From Cytophagales bacterium (GTDB lineage: Bacteria; Bacteroidota; Bacteroidia; Cytophagales; Spirosomataceae): a stretch of 64,000 nt of DNA. The notes beneath the pieces are model-generated. The model worked only from the letters and a program-made list of their open reading frames with translations, did not search any database and was not told the origin of the DNA. The DNA lies in assembly GCA_013298215.1 (NCBI GenBank), contig JAAFKE010000013.1, positions 16,364 through 80,363 of the forward strand. The letters run 5' to 3'. Below, one piece after another: positions 8,387 to 17,540 of this stretch; positions within the stretch are counted from its first letter, which is position 1; each line of letters opens with the position of its first letter. A program made the position numbers and the translations under genes.

Positions 8387-9424
8387 ATGATCTTCCACCC
8401 GCGCCTGATCGCTTTTTTTGTTGCCTCCCTTATATCGGCACTCACCACCACATTTTTGTCGTTTGTGAATGGCGCAACCAGCAGCTTGCTCTTCGTGGCT
8501 GGTGTTTCGAGTTTTTCAGTGGCATTTTTCCTGATCCTCTACGCCCTCGAACTGCTCATTTTTAGGGAGGTGAACAAAATTTATACCACCATCCGTAAAC
8601 TCAAAATCAAAGATTTCGACATCTCGCGCAAATCGCTCATCAAAAACAGCAATCCGTTTCGTAAATTGAACGACGAAATATTTGTTTACGTAGCCAAAAA
8701 ACAAAAAGAGATCGACGAGCTCAAGCAATTGGAGCAGTTTAGGCGCGAGTTTTTGGCCGACGTGTCGCACGAATTGAAGACCCCCATCTTTGCCGCCCAG
8801 GGTTTTATTCACACCCTCATCGACGGCGCAGTGGACGACGTGCGGGTGCGCGACAAGTTTTTGGGCAAAGCCGCCAAAAGTTTAGACGGCCTCGACGCGC
8901 TCGTCAAAGACCTCGTGGCGCTGTCGCAGATGGAAACTGGGGCCATAAAAATGCACTTAGAACCCGTTGATATTCACCACACAACACTCGAAATATTTGA
9001 ACAATTAGAAAGCCTGGCGGTATCTAAAAAAATTACGCTTCGCACTAAGAGCGACCTCGCGGGCCCCGTGTTGGTGAAAGCCGATGCCCAGCGGATTGTG
9101 CAGGTAATGACAAATTTGATCGAAAACGCCATCAAATACGGCCACGAAAGCGGCAAGGTTCAAGTAGAGTTTACCGACGTAAAAAAACACGTGGTCGTAA
9201 ACGTCTCCGACGACGGCCCTGGCATACCGCTCGTGCACATAAACCGTATTTTTGAACGTTTTTATAGGGTCGATAAAAGCCGCTCCAAAGAAAAGGGCGG
9301 CACGGGCCTGGGGCTGGCCATCGTCAAGCACATCGTCAACGCCCACGGTTCTAAAATAACCGTAATGAGCAAAATCGACAAAGGCACAACTTTTACGTTT
9401 AAATTAGACAAAACCAACCCCTGA
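8387..9424 (+). CDS. Membrane sensor histidine kinase (PhoR-like), no partner regulator nearby
   Basis: A 345-residue sensor kinase. Two transmembrane segments (about 8-27 and 34-58) are followed by a short linker and the catalytic core: H-box FLADVSHELKTP with phospho-accepting His128, N-box NLIENAIKYG, G1 VSDDGPGIP, F-box FERFYRV and G2 GGTGLGLAIVKHIV. The periplasmic part between the two helices is only a few residues, so it probably senses the membrane or an intracellular signal. No response-regulator gene is adjacent; the upstream gene ends in a terminator 7 nt before this start, so its own promoter would have to lie inside the upstream gene or the terminator must leak. Confidence 0.93.
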   Translation: MIFHPRLIAFFVASLISALTTTFLSFVNGATSSLLFVAGVSSFSVAFFLILYALELLIFREVNKIYTTIRKLKIKDFDISRKSLIKNSNPFRKLNDEIFVYVAKKQKEIDELKQLEQFRREFLADVSHELKTPIFAAQGFIHTLIDGAVDDVRVRDKFLGKAAKSLDGLDALVKDLVALSQMETGAIKMHLEPVDIHHTTLEIFEQLESLAVSKKITLRTKSDLAGPVLVKADAQRIVQVMTNLIENAIKYGHESGKVQVEFTDVKKHVVVNVSDDGPGIPLVHINRIFERFYRVDKSRSKEKGGTGLGLAIVKHIVNAHGSKITVMSKIDKGTTFTFKLDKTNP

Positions 9425-9544
9425 GCGGTCTTCATCTCTTGGCAAAAACCGCAGAGAACATTCGTCGGCTAAAAGCGAGTGGGGCTTGCGGAGGGCAACT
9501 CCAAATTGAGACACTATAAAGCTAAAAGTCGATCCAGACCAGTG

Positions 9545-9841
9545 CTAAAACACGATCTTATTTTTCCTCACCACCACGTTCAACCACACTTGTCGGCCTA
9601 AAATATCCAAATCTCGAACTCGGTGCAACGTACTTTTATCAACTTTTGCAGTTAGTTCTCCACAATCTGGACAAGGACATTTCGGAATAGTATTTTTCAC
9701 AAAACATGAAATAAATATCTTACTCCCTTCTATCTTTATGCTCGTTATGGGTAGGTCAGGTTTAACAATAAATCGTGGATGCTGAAGTTTTCCGTCCACA
9801 AATTTAACTCCTTTTCCATTTCCACTACATAGGTCAGACAA
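9545..9841 (-). pseudogene. ISL3-family transposase remnant (N-terminal zinc-finger part)
   Basis: A 98-codon open frame whose middle and end match the N-terminal zinc-binding domain of ISL3-type transposases: a CPCPDCGELTAKV motif followed by HRVRDLDILGRQVWLNVVVR, the usual 'R.L.DL...GR.V.L.V.R' pattern. Full transposases have about 400-550 residues; here the frame stops right after the domain and nothing resembling the DDE catalytic core follows in 9425-9544. It is therefore a decayed insertion-sequence fragment. No terminal inverted repeats were recognised. Its 5' end comes within 16 nt of the glycosylasparaginase start. The stretch 9425-9544 holds no recognisable gene. Confidence 0.6.
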
Positions 9842-9856
9842 CCGAACGATCCGAAA

Positions 9857-10837
9857 ATGAAATTCTCGCGCCGAAAATTCTTAAAGACTGGCACGCTCGC
9901 CACCACTGCGGGGGTGGTGGCTTGCCAAACCGACCCCAAAAGCGGCAAATCGAACCCACACTCAACGGCGGGTACGCCACTGGTGATCTCGACCTGGAAA
10001 CAACCCAAGGCCAACGCCGCCGCCGTGGCCGTGGTTGAGCGGCGTGGCCGAGCCCTCGATGCCGTGGAGGCGGGTGTGCGCGTACCCGAGGCCGACCCCA
10101 ACGACACCAGCGTGGGCTACGGTGGCCGCCCCGACCGCGACGGCCACGTGACGCTCGACGCTTGCATCATGGACGAGAACGGCAACGCGGGGTCGGTCAC
10201 TTTTATGGAGGGCATTATGCACGCCGTTTCGGTGGCGCGACTGGTGATGGAGAAAACCCCGCACGTGATGCTCAGTGGCGACGGAGCCACGCAATTTGCT
10301 CGCCAAAATGGGTTCAAAAAAGAAAACCTACTCACCGATGACTCAAAAAAAGCGTGGGAAAAATGGCTCGAAACGGCTGACTATAAACCAGTTGCCAACA
10401 TAGAACGCCACGATACCATTGGGATGCTGGCCATAGACGCGGCGGGAAATATTTCGGGGGCTTGCACCACCAGCGGCATGGCCTACAAGCTGCACGGGCG
10501 CGTCGGCGACTCGCCCATTATTGGGGCAGGAATGTACGTGGACAACGAAATAGGCGGTGCCTGCGCCACGGGATTGGGCGAGTTGGTACTCAGGACGCTG
10601 AGTTCGTTTTTGGCCGTAGAACTCATGCGGCAGGGCAGCACGCCCCAGCAAGCCGCCGAGGAGGCCGTAAAACGAATTGCCCGAAAGCTAAAACCCACCG
10701 ACGACAGCCAAGTTGGTATTCTGACGGTAAACAAAAAAGGTGAGCACGGAGCGTACAGCCTCCAAAAGGGTTTTAATTATACCATCTCGCAAAATGGCAC
10801 CACGCACATTTTAGATGCGCCAGCCGAACGCCAGTAG
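9857..10837 (+). CDS. N4-(beta-N-acetylglucosaminyl)-L-asparaginase (glycosylasparaginase), Tat-type exported
   Basis: An Ntn-hydrolase that cleaves the amide linking GlcNAc to asparagine (or related beta-aspartyl amides). 326 residues. The N-terminus SRRKFLKTGTLATTAGVVAC is a Tat signal ending in a possible lipoprotein Cys, so the enzyme is likely periplasmic and perhaps lipid-anchored. The autocatalytic cleavage site is HDTIGM with nucleophile Thr187; downstream are GACTTSGMAYKLHGRVGDSPIIGAGMY and GGACATGLGEL, which bind substrate. The early GRALDAVEAGV segment is also typical. It is followed 143 nt later by a paralogous isoaspartyl peptidase on the same strand, suggesting both act on Asn/isoAsp-containing peptides or glycopeptides. 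Confidence 0.93.
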   Translation: MKFSRRKFLKTGTLATTAGVVACQTDPKSGKSNPHSTAGTPLVISTWKQPKANAAAVAVVERRGRALDAVEAGVRVPEADPNDTSVGYGGRPDRDGHVTLDACIMDENGNAGSVTFMEGIMHAVSVARLVMEKTPHVMLSGDGATQFARQNGFKKENLLTDDSKKAWEKWLETADYKPVANIERHDTIGMLAIDAAGNISGACTTSGMAYKLHGRVGDSPIIGAGMYVDNEIGGACATGLGELVLRTLSSFLAVELMRQGSTPQQAAEEAVKRIARKLKPTDDSQVGILTVNKKGEHGAYSLQKGFNYTISQNGTTHILDAPAERQ

Positions 10838-10980
10838 TGCCGTTGCTATATTTTTAATTGGTAAGATAAGTGTTTGGGATAAGTATAATCGAATAATGAA
10901 TATTTATTGACTGTAATTATCTGGTTATCATTTATTTATCCTATAATTCATTCAACATTATTACTTAATAAACAACCAAA

Positions 10981-12024
10981 ATGAAAAAAATAGCTACTGT
11001 TTTAATCGGTTTTCTTTGGGCAATGAACGCACCAGCACAGGGTTTTAAAAACAAAATTACGCTCGTCATTCACGGCGGCGCGGGCACGATTACGCGCCAA
11101 AACATGACCCCCGAAAAAGAAAAAGCCTACAAGCAAACCCTCGAAATGGCGCTCAAAACGGGCTACGCCGTTCTGAAAAAAGGTGGTACGAGCATGGATG
11201 CCGTTGAGGCCACCATTCACGTCATGGAAGACTCGCCGTTGTTCAATGCGGGCAAAGGCGCGGTTTTTACGCACGACGGCAAAAATGAATTAGATGCCGC
11301 CGTAATGGACGGCCAAAACCTGAAAGCAGGCGCGGCAACGGGCGTAACGACGGTGCGAAGCCCCATTTCGTTGGCCAGAAAGATCATGGATCGGTCGGAA
11401 CACGTGATGATGGCGGGCAAAGGCGCAGAGGAGTTTGCCCGCAAAGAGGGACTCGAAATAGTCGATCCGTCGTATTTTTATACCGAAACCCGCTGGCAGG
11501 GTTTGCAACGGGCGTTAGAAAAAGAAAAAACGGAGTTGGATCATACCGAGGGCGACACGACCAAAAAAACGGGTTTGAACCAAGAAAATATTTTTACCGA
11601 AGGCAATAAATTCGGTACGGTGGGCGCGGTGGCCTTAGACCAATTTGGCAACCTGGCGGCGGGCACTTCAACGGGCGGGATGACCAATAAACGCTACGGA
11701 CGCATCGGCGACGCGCCCATTATTGGGGCTGGAACTTACGCCAATAATGCCACCTGCGCGGTGTCGGCCACGGGCCACGGAGAGTTTTTTATCCGTGCGG
11801 TGGTTGGCCACGATGTTTCGGCGTTGATGGAATACAAAAAACTGCCCCTCAAAGCCGCCGCCAACGAAGTGGTCATGAAAAAATTAGTCAAGATCGGCGG
11901 CGAGGGCGGACTAATTGCCCTCGACCGCCAGGGAAACATTGCCATGCCGTTCAACTCGGAGGGAATGTACCGGGGCTATATCAAAGCCGACGGAAGCCTC
12001 GAAGTGCTGATTTACAAAGACTAA
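10981..12024 (+). CDS. Isoaspartyl peptidase / plant-type L-asparaginase, exported
   Basis: A 347-residue Ntn-hydrolase that removes beta-aspartyl (isoaspartyl) residues from dipeptides and hydrolyses asparagine. It has a Sec signal peptide (MKKIATVLIGFLWAMNAPAQ). Motifs are HGGAGTITR, GTSMDAVEATIHVMEDSPLFNAGKGAVF split over the first half, and the autocatalytic site FGTVGAVALDQ with nucleophile Thr213, followed by GTSTGGMTNKRYGRIGDAPI. The 143-nt gap to the upstream asparaginase is AT-rich and likely holds its own promoter. The two enzymes belong to the same superfamily but different subfamilies and appear to use different export routes (Tat versus Sec). Confidence 0.95.
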   Translation: MKKIATVLIGFLWAMNAPAQGFKNKITLVIHGGAGTITRQNMTPEKEKAYKQTLEMALKTGYAVLKKGGTSMDAVEATIHVMEDSPLFNAGKGAVFTHDGKNELDAAVMDGQNLKAGAATGVTTVRSPISLARKIMDRSEHVMMAGKGAEEFARKEGLEIVDPSYFYTETRWQGLQRALEKEKTELDHTEGDTTKKTGLNQENIFTEGNKFGTVGAVALDQFGNLAAGTSTGGMTNKRYGRIGDAPIIGAGTYANNATCAVSATGHGEFFIRAVVGHDVSALMEYKKLPLKAAANEVVMKKLVKIGGEGGLIALDRQGNIAMPFNSEGMYRGYIKADGSLEVLIYKD

Positions 12025-12043
12025 AACACCCAACCACCCAGGT

Positions 12044-13669
12044 TTATTCGCCCAAAAACGGGTAACGATAATCTTTGGGCGATACGAAGGTTTCTTTGAT
12101 CGTTCGGGGCGACACCCAGCGGAGGAGGTTCAGCACAGACCCCGCCTTGTCGTTGGTGCCCGAAGCCCGCGCACCGCCGAATGGTTGCTGCCCCACAACG
12201 GCTCCCGTGGGTTTGTCGTTGATATAAAAATTGCCCGCAGCGTTTGTTAAATGCTTGGTGGCCAGCTCGATGGCGTATCGGTCTTGGGCAAAAACCGCTC
12301 CCGTGAGTGCGTAAGGAGACGTGCCATCGACCAGCGAAAGGGCGGCCTCAAAGTCGGCGGCGGGATAGACGTAAACCGTCAGAACGGGGCCGAATATTTC
12401 TTCGCAGAGCGTAGCGTATTGTGGATCGGTGGTTTGCAACACGGTGGGTTCTACAAAATAGCCCAACGTTTTGTCGCAGTTGCCGCCCGCTATTATTTCT
12501 ACGCTGCTGTCGGCCTTGGCGCGGTCGATGTAGCCCGCAATTTTGTCGAACGAGCGCTCGTCGATGACGGCATTTATGAAGTTAGAGAAGTCTTCTACGC
12601 CGCCCATTTTCATGGATTTTAGGTCGGCAATCATCTTCTGTTTAACGGCAGGCCACAAGTTATCGGGGATGTATGCCCGCGAAGCCGCCGAACATTTTTG
12701 GCCCTGGTACTCAAATGCGCCACGAACCAAGGCCGTGGCGAGGGCATCTGCATCGGCCGATTGGTGCGCCACCACAAAGTCTTTGCCACCAGTTTCGCCC
12801 ACAATACGCGGGAAAGTCTTGTAGTTGGGAATGTTGTTGCCGATGGTTTTCCAAATGGTCTGAAACACCTTGGTGCTGCCCGTGAAGTGGATTCCTGCAA
12901 AATCGGGGTGGCTAAAAACCACATCTCCCGCCGCTGGCCCGTCCACGTAAACCAGGTTTATTACGCCGTCGGGCAGGCCAGCCTCCCTAAAAACCGCCAT
13001 GAGCACGTTGGCCGCCAGCGCTTGGGTGTAGGCAGGTTTCCAAACCACCACGTTGCCCATCATGGCCGCCGACGCGGGCAAGTTGCCCGCAATGGCCGTA
13101 AAATTAAAAGGCGTGAGCGCAAAAATGAATCCTTCGAGCGGGCGGTATTCGAGGCGGTTCCAGATGCCGTCCGACGATACTGGTTGCTGTTGGTAAATAT
13201 CAGTGGCAAACTGCACATTGAAACGCAGAAAGTCGATCATCTCGCAGGCCGCGTCAATTTCGGCCTGGTACACATTTTTAGACTGCCCCAGCATGGTGGC
13301 CGCGTTTATTTTGGCGCGGTAAGGCCCAGCGAGCAGGTCGGCGGCTTTCAGAAAAATGGTCAGGCGATGTTCCCAGGCCATGTTGGCCCAGGCGTTTCGG
13401 GCGGCCAGTGCCGCGTCTATGGCTTGCGCTACGTGCGTGGCGTCGCCTTCGTGCAAATACCCGAGCACGTGCTGGTGGTTGTGCGGGCAAACCACTGGCA
13501 AACGCTGGGCGGTTGTGACCTGCTGTTGGCCAATGTACATGGGCATTTCTACCACTTGGGCGCGGCTCTGGGCAAGGGCCGCCTGTACCGCCGCACGCTC
13601 GGGCGACTGCGGTGCGTAGCTTTTTACGGGCTCGTTCTGGGGCGATGGTACGCTAAAAAATCCTGGCAT
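12044..13669 (-). CDS. pruA: L-glutamate gamma-semialdehyde (1-pyrroline-5-carboxylate) dehydrogenase
   Basis: Oxidises glutamate semialdehyde to glutamate with NAD+, the second step of proline catabolism. The frame is open to 13750, but the start taken is ATG at 13669 (MPGFFSVPSPQNEPV), giving 541 residues, the normal length for this subfamily; a -7 promoter box at 13748-13755 lies inside the upstream extension and supports this. Catalytic residues are Glu292 in GETGGKDF and Cys326 in GQKCSAASRAY. The coenzyme and substrate regions 'NLPASAAMMGNVVVWKPA' and 'FGGARASGTNDKAG' are present. Proline dehydrogenase (PutA/PRODH) is not in the window. It converges with the isoaspartyl peptidase gene, 19 nt between stops. 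Confidence 0.96.
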   Translation of the reverse strand: MPGFFSVPSPQNEPVKSYAPQSPERAAVQAALAQSRAQVVEMPMYIGQQQVTTAQRLPVVCPHNHQHVLGYLHEGDATHVAQAIDAALAARNAWANMAWEHRLTIFLKAADLLAGPYRAKINAATMLGQSKNVYQAEIDAACEMIDFLRFNVQFATDIYQQQPVSSDGIWNRLEYRPLEGFIFALTPFNFTAIAGNLPASAAMMGNVVVWKPAYTQALAANVLMAVFREAGLPDGVINLVYVDGPAAGDVVFSHPDFAGIHFTGSTKVFQTIWKTIGNNIPNYKTFPRIVGETGGKDFVVAHQSADADALATALVRGAFEYQGQKCSAASRAYIPDNLWPAVKQKMIADLKSMKMGGVEDFSNFINAVIDERSFDKIAGYIDRAKADSSVEIIAGGNCDKTLGYFVEPTVLQTTDPQYATLCEEIFGPVLTVYVYPAADFEAALSLVDGTSPYALTGAVFAQDRYAIELATKHLTNAAGNFYINDKPTGAVVGQQPFGGARASGTNDKAGSVLNLLRWVSPRTIKETFVSPKDYRYPFLGE

Positions 13670-13747
13670 TGGGTTTGTTTTTATGTGTATAATTGCGGGT
13701 AAATGGTCTTTTTTGTTGGCAAATAGTTTTAGCACTAAGTAATTACG

Positions 13748-13755
13748 CAAAAGTA
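13748..13755 (-). promoter_or_regulatory. -7 element for P5C dehydrogenase
   Basis: Minus-strand TACTTTTG fits TAnnTTTG, predicting a start about 70 nt before the ATG at 13669. No convincing TTG box was found at the expected distance. Confidence 0.4.
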
Positions 13756-13811
13756 GTTGCTGTTATCTTTATAACTTATTGATTTTAAGGATATTAATCA
13801 ACAATAATACA

Positions 13812-13873
13812 GGCTAATTAATCCTTATTGGCAGCAATATCAGTCAAATAGTGCAAACTAATTAGCCAATAAG
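13812..13873. repeat. Overlapping inverted repeats in a 240-nt intergenic stretch
   Basis: Two sets of 9-bp perfect arms overlap: GGCTAATTA (13812-13820) with TAATTAGCC (13859-13867), and CTTATTGGC (13824-13832) with GCCAATAAG (13865-13873). They share the right arm and so are mutually exclusive. No T-run follows closely, so this is not a classic terminator for the DUF5686 gene that ends at 13912. The rest of 13670-13911 is AT-rich with no gene supported. Confidence 0.4.
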
Positions 13874-13911
13874 ATAAACTAAATATGAACAGGTATTCAG
13901 CAAAACAATTA

Positions 13912-16638
13912 TTAATTAAATTTCAGTTTGAGGGTAGTACCTATTCTGAAAACCGTTTGCTGGTAGCGCTGGTTCTGAAAAACACCAACGACCTCGATCC
14001 TGAAAGGAACCCGTATGCCCAGATCGAGGCCGTAGCCGAGCTCGGTATAATGCTGGGAGGCTGGCGTGGTGAGGTGGTGCACAAAAAGGTTCTCTTTGAT
14101 GCCCATGAAACGAAGCCAGGTGAGCTGGGTGAGAAACAACTTGCGAAATTCGGCCATAAGGTGCGCCTCGGCGTATTGTTTGCTGGTGCTGAGGCTATAA
14201 TACTCCAAAGCTCGGAAGGTGGTGAGTGGATCGCCCTGCTGGAGAAAGAAAGCATTGCCCGCAAAATGCTTAAAATCTGGAAAAAACACTTTGTTCTGGT
14301 TCAAAAAACCACCCACGCCCACTTGATAGCGCAGGCTGCTCCTAACGCCCGTATCGAAACCGTGGGTAAAACTGATACTGCCAAAATCATAATCGACCTC
14401 GCTGTCTAACAAACCGCTGATTCCTTTTCGGTACTGAACCGAAATTTGGGGGGAGTCATCGAAATAATAGATTTTTTGGCCATTTCGCAGGCGGTATCTT
14501 TGCCACGGTTTCCACGATGCCGCCGCCTCAAATGTCAATGCCCTGTGGCCAGGTATGCGCGCCTGCGCCATGCCCGTGGCATCGAAAACCTCCTGATTGA
14601 AAGGCGCGTTTGGGGTGTATTCTACGTTTTTAAAATTGATTAAGCGGTAACGGTTTGGATTCTCGGCGTTCGATAATTCTTGGCGTTGGGCGTATTCTAA
14701 ACTGGTCTTGAACTCAAAATGGCCGTTGCGTTCATTCGTGTTGAAATCCATTCGGGCAAATTGCTTTTCGTACAATTTTATAAAATTACGCTCAAAAAAC
14801 ACCGTAGAGATCGAGTTCAGACCCGTACCGATGGGATTATTGGCGTTTATTTGGCTCACCGTGCGCCCGCCCTGAAACATCAGCCGGTGGTTGCGCCAGC
14901 TGTAATCGACCAACCCAGTACCCAATATTTTTTCGCGCGCCGATGAATACCGCGCCGCCCCGCCCGCCGAAAAACTGCGCACATTCGTTTTTCTGGTTAT
15001 TTTATTAGTATCTATTTTGTCGTATTTTAGTTTCAGACCCGCGTTCAGGACATAACCCTCCACGGTGTTGATCTGCGGATCAGAAATAGGGCTGGCGTAG
15101 TTGAGCGACCAGCTACTTTTTTTACCCAGCCTAAAAGAGTGCCCCATTAAAATTCCGCCAATAGTTTTGACAACGACGCTGCTTTTTTTGAGGGTGTCGC
15201 CATTGGCTTTTTTCAGGCTGTCGCGCTGCATTTTTGTGCCGTCTTTCATAATCTTCAAGCTGTCCATTCTCACGTAGCTTTTCACCTCGGCTTTGGTGAG
15301 CGGCACGGTTCGGAGCGAGTCCCAAAAGGCCATACTTCGGCGGTTGGCCAGCGAATCTATCTTCACAGAATCGTTGCGGGCCGTACCCGCGTCGGTGTCC
15401 TCCCCTTTTTCTTTTTTCTGTTTCTTTTCCTGTTTTTCGTATTCTTTTATCAACTTCCTCAAGTCTTTGCTCGAAAACTCCTTTTGTTTGGCCACCAGCT
15501 GCTCCAGGTTCTGGGTTTTCATGTCTTGCTTAGATATGGCGGCGCGCTTGGCTTCTTGGCGGTATTTTTTTTCGTCTATCACCACAATGTCCTCCCTAAA
15601 AGCGGGGTTTACTTTCAAGTTTGTGAAACGCTGGCTGACCACAAAGTCGGCTTTGCCCTTCACTCCGTACAAACCACCCTCTATGTGGTACTGCTGATTG
15701 ACAGGCATCCAAACGTCTTGAAGGGGACTGAAAATCTGTTTTATTTCGAACGTAATGCCTTGGTTTACAGTCTGCAACTTCAAACTATGGATACTCCAAA
15801 CGTTTTCGATGATGTAAATACTGCCCCTAAAAACGCCCTCGCCGAAAGCCCTCGGAACGACCTTTATTTTATTGACCTCGACCCCATTTTCTACAAAAGA
15901 ACCCTCGTAAACAAACTTGTAGTAGCCAAAAGCCTTCGGCGACAACGGCGACACGGCTCCGCCCACTTCGGGGCGGTAGAAACTGGCCAAAAAATAGGCG
16001 TTGGGGTTGGCAAACGCGTTTCCTTGGCTGTTTCGGGTGGCCACCACGCGCTGTTTATACGAATTGGGCTGGCTAAAAACCACCTCCGTCACCGTCTCGT
16101 TCAGTATCGGCACGCCTTTCTTAAACTCCCCGTTTTTATCGAGTTCTTTCAGTTGATCTTTATACAGAAACTCGAGCGGCAAGTCGGTTATCACAAACGA
16201 CGACTTTGAGTAGGCTTTGGCGGTGTAGCCGTCTACCTGCAAAAGATGAAACCGACTTTTGGCAATGGCGCTCCGCATAATGGTGTAGGCTGGGTCTTCG
16301 TCTTGCGCACCCACCCGTACCTCTCCCAAGTTCAGGGCCTGCTCGTCGAGGGTCACGTCCATAACCTGGGGTTTGGCCTCGAGGGTTAGCTGCTTTTGGG
16401 TGGTCTTAAAGCCCAAGTACTGAAACACAATTTCGTAGTAGCCTGGCTTGAGGTCGAGCTGGTACTTTCCTTCGGCGTTCGACATGGTGCCAATGCTCGT
16501 TCCCTTCACCACAATGGCGGCAAAGGGCAACGGCTTGCCGTCTTTGGTGTTCACTGCCCCGCTCAAACCGCTCTGGGCGTAGGCGTTTGTGAGCGGCAAG
16601 ACACATAAAAAAAACAGAAGTGGTCTTAGATTTAGCAC
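13912..16638 (-). CDS. DUF5686 family outer-membrane protein with carboxypeptidase-regulatory-like domain
   Basis: A 908-residue exported protein typical of Bacteroidota. Signal peptide MLNLRPLLFFLCVLPLTNAYAQ; residues ~24-110 form a CarboxypepD_reg-like beta-sandwich (GLSGAVNTKDGKPLPFAAI... SNAEGKYQLDL... VTLDEQ). The middle and C-terminal region matches DUF5686, ending in alternating hydrophobic/aromatic strands and a terminal LKLKFN, as in outer-membrane beta-barrels. A highly charged insert (about 395-425, EYEKQEKKQKKEKGEDTD) looks like a flexible loop. The same architecture occurs in TonB-receptor-like proteins, but no plug domain is seen here. Function is unknown; the neighbour bshB1 is transcribed in the same direction 64 nt upstream. 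Confidence 0.85.
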   Translation of the reverse strand: MLNLRPLLFFLCVLPLTNAYAQSGLSGAVNTKDGKPLPFAAIVVKGTSIGTMSNAEGKYQLDLKPGYYEIVFQYLGFKTTQKQLTLEAKPQVMDVTLDEQALNLGEVRVGAQDEDPAYTIMRSAIAKSRFHLLQVDGYTAKAYSKSSFVITDLPLEFLYKDQLKELDKNGEFKKGVPILNETVTEVVFSQPNSYKQRVVATRNSQGNAFANPNAYFLASFYRPEVGGAVSPLSPKAFGYYKFVYEGSFVENGVEVNKIKVVPRAFGEGVFRGSIYIIENVWSIHSLKLQTVNQGITFEIKQIFSPLQDVWMPVNQQYHIEGGLYGVKGKADFVVSQRFTNLKVNPAFREDIVVIDEKKYRQEAKRAAISKQDMKTQNLEQLVAKQKEFSSKDLRKLIKEYEKQEKKQKKEKGEDTDAGTARNDSVKIDSLANRRSMAFWDSLRTVPLTKAEVKSYVRMDSLKIMKDGTKMQRDSLKKANGDTLKKSSVVVKTIGGILMGHSFRLGKKSSWSLNYASPISDPQINTVEGYVLNAGLKLKYDKIDTNKITRKTNVRSFSAGGAARYSSAREKILGTGLVDYSWRNHRLMFQGGRTVSQINANNPIGTGLNSISTVFFERNFIKLYEKQFARMDFNTNERNGHFEFKTSLEYAQRQELSNAENPNRYRLINFKNVEYTPNAPFNQEVFDATGMAQARIPGHRALTFEAAASWKPWQRYRLRNGQKIYYFDDSPQISVQYRKGISGLLDSEVDYDFGSISFTHGFDTGVRSSLRYQVGVGGFLNQNKVFFPDFKHFAGNAFFLQQGDPLTTFRALEYYSLSTSKQYAEAHLMAEFRKLFLTQLTWLRFMGIKENLFVHHLTTPASQHYTELGYGLDLGIRVPFRIEVVGVFQNQRYQQTVFRIGTTLKLKFN

Positions 16639-16702
16639 GGCTGAGAATGATAACGTTGTTGGAGTAGTAAACTAAATATGAGGTATTTGGTTTTTCAAAC
16701 GC

Positions 16703-17419
16703 TCACAGGTTCAACAAATTATGTACTTGTAGCTGTTGGTTTTTAATAAATCCTTCGCCGTATTTGGCTCCGATGGTATGCCCCATTTCTTGGGAACGCG
16801 CGGCCAAAAAATCCATAAACTCGGGCGATGATATGTAGCTATTGGGTTCGGATGAGTTGGGGTCAAAAAACTGACTTTTAAAGGCCCGAATAGTAGCCAA
16901 TTTCTGTTCCCAGTGCGCCGAAATATCAACCACAAAATCGGGTTTTAGGTAGCGGTCTTGGACGTAATGGTACAACTTTTTGGGTCGCCAGGCGGTTTGG
17001 AGCGTACCATCGGCTTCGCGGGTTTCTATCATCCTTAGTCCCGCCAAAAAGCAAGCGTCTACCTGCAAGGCGGCGGCGCGTCCGTGGTCGGGGTGGCGGT
17101 CTTCGGGTGCGTTTGCCAGCACAATTTCGGGTTGGTAGCGCCGGATGTAGGCCATTAATTGAAGCTGGTGTTGCTCGTCGTTTCTCAAAAAACCGTCTCT
17201 CATTCCCGCATTTTGGCGCACGGCCAGCCCCATTATTTTCCCTGCCACTTCGGCCTCGGCCACCCTAATTTGGGGCGTACCGCGCGTGCCGAGTTCGCCG
17301 CGCGTCAGGTCTATAATACCCACCTTGTAGCCCTGCGCCACGTGCGCCAGTATCGTACCCGAGCAACCCAGCTCGGCATCGTCGGGGTGTACTGCCAAAA
17401 CCAATATGTCTAATTTCAT
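16703..17419 (-). CDS. bshB1: Bacillithiol biosynthesis deacetylase BshB1
   Basis: Deacetylates GlcNAc-malate to GlcN-malate in the synthesis of bacillithiol, the low-molecular-weight thiol of many Bacteroidota and Firmicutes. 238 residues, the usual size of LmbE/PIG-L zinc deacetylases. The N-terminal zinc motif is AVHPDDAELGCSGT, the second is the HPDHGRAA segment, and RGELGTRGTPQIRVAEAE is typical of BshB1. bshA and bshC are not in the window. Divergent from the MFS transporter gene at 17541. Confidence 0.95.
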   Translation of the reverse strand: MKLDILVLAVHPDDAELGCSGTILAHVAQGYKVGIIDLTRGELGTRGTPQIRVAEAEVAGKIMGLAVRQNAGMRDGFLRNDEQHQLQLMAYIRRYQPEIVLANAPEDRHPDHGRAAALQVDACFLAGLRMIETREADGTLQTAWRPKKLYHYVQDRYLKPDFVVDISAHWEQKLATIRAFKSQFFDPNSSEPNSYISSPEFMDFLAARSQEMGHTIGAKYGEGFIKNQQLQVHNLLNL

Positions 17420-17540
17420 GCTGCTATAATTTGTGGTTATTTTGAGTCAGAGGCACATAAATCGTACTCCGCCCACTAATTTTTCAATTACATTACAGTA
17501 AAAGTAGCCATTTTTTGTATTAACAAACTAAAAACTCCCC

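Noticed and set aside
13885..14409. 174-residue plus-strand open frame starting near the end of the DUF5686 gene
   Set aside because: It is entirely antisense to the outer-membrane barrel, whose own sequence is clearly coding; its product has no family features.
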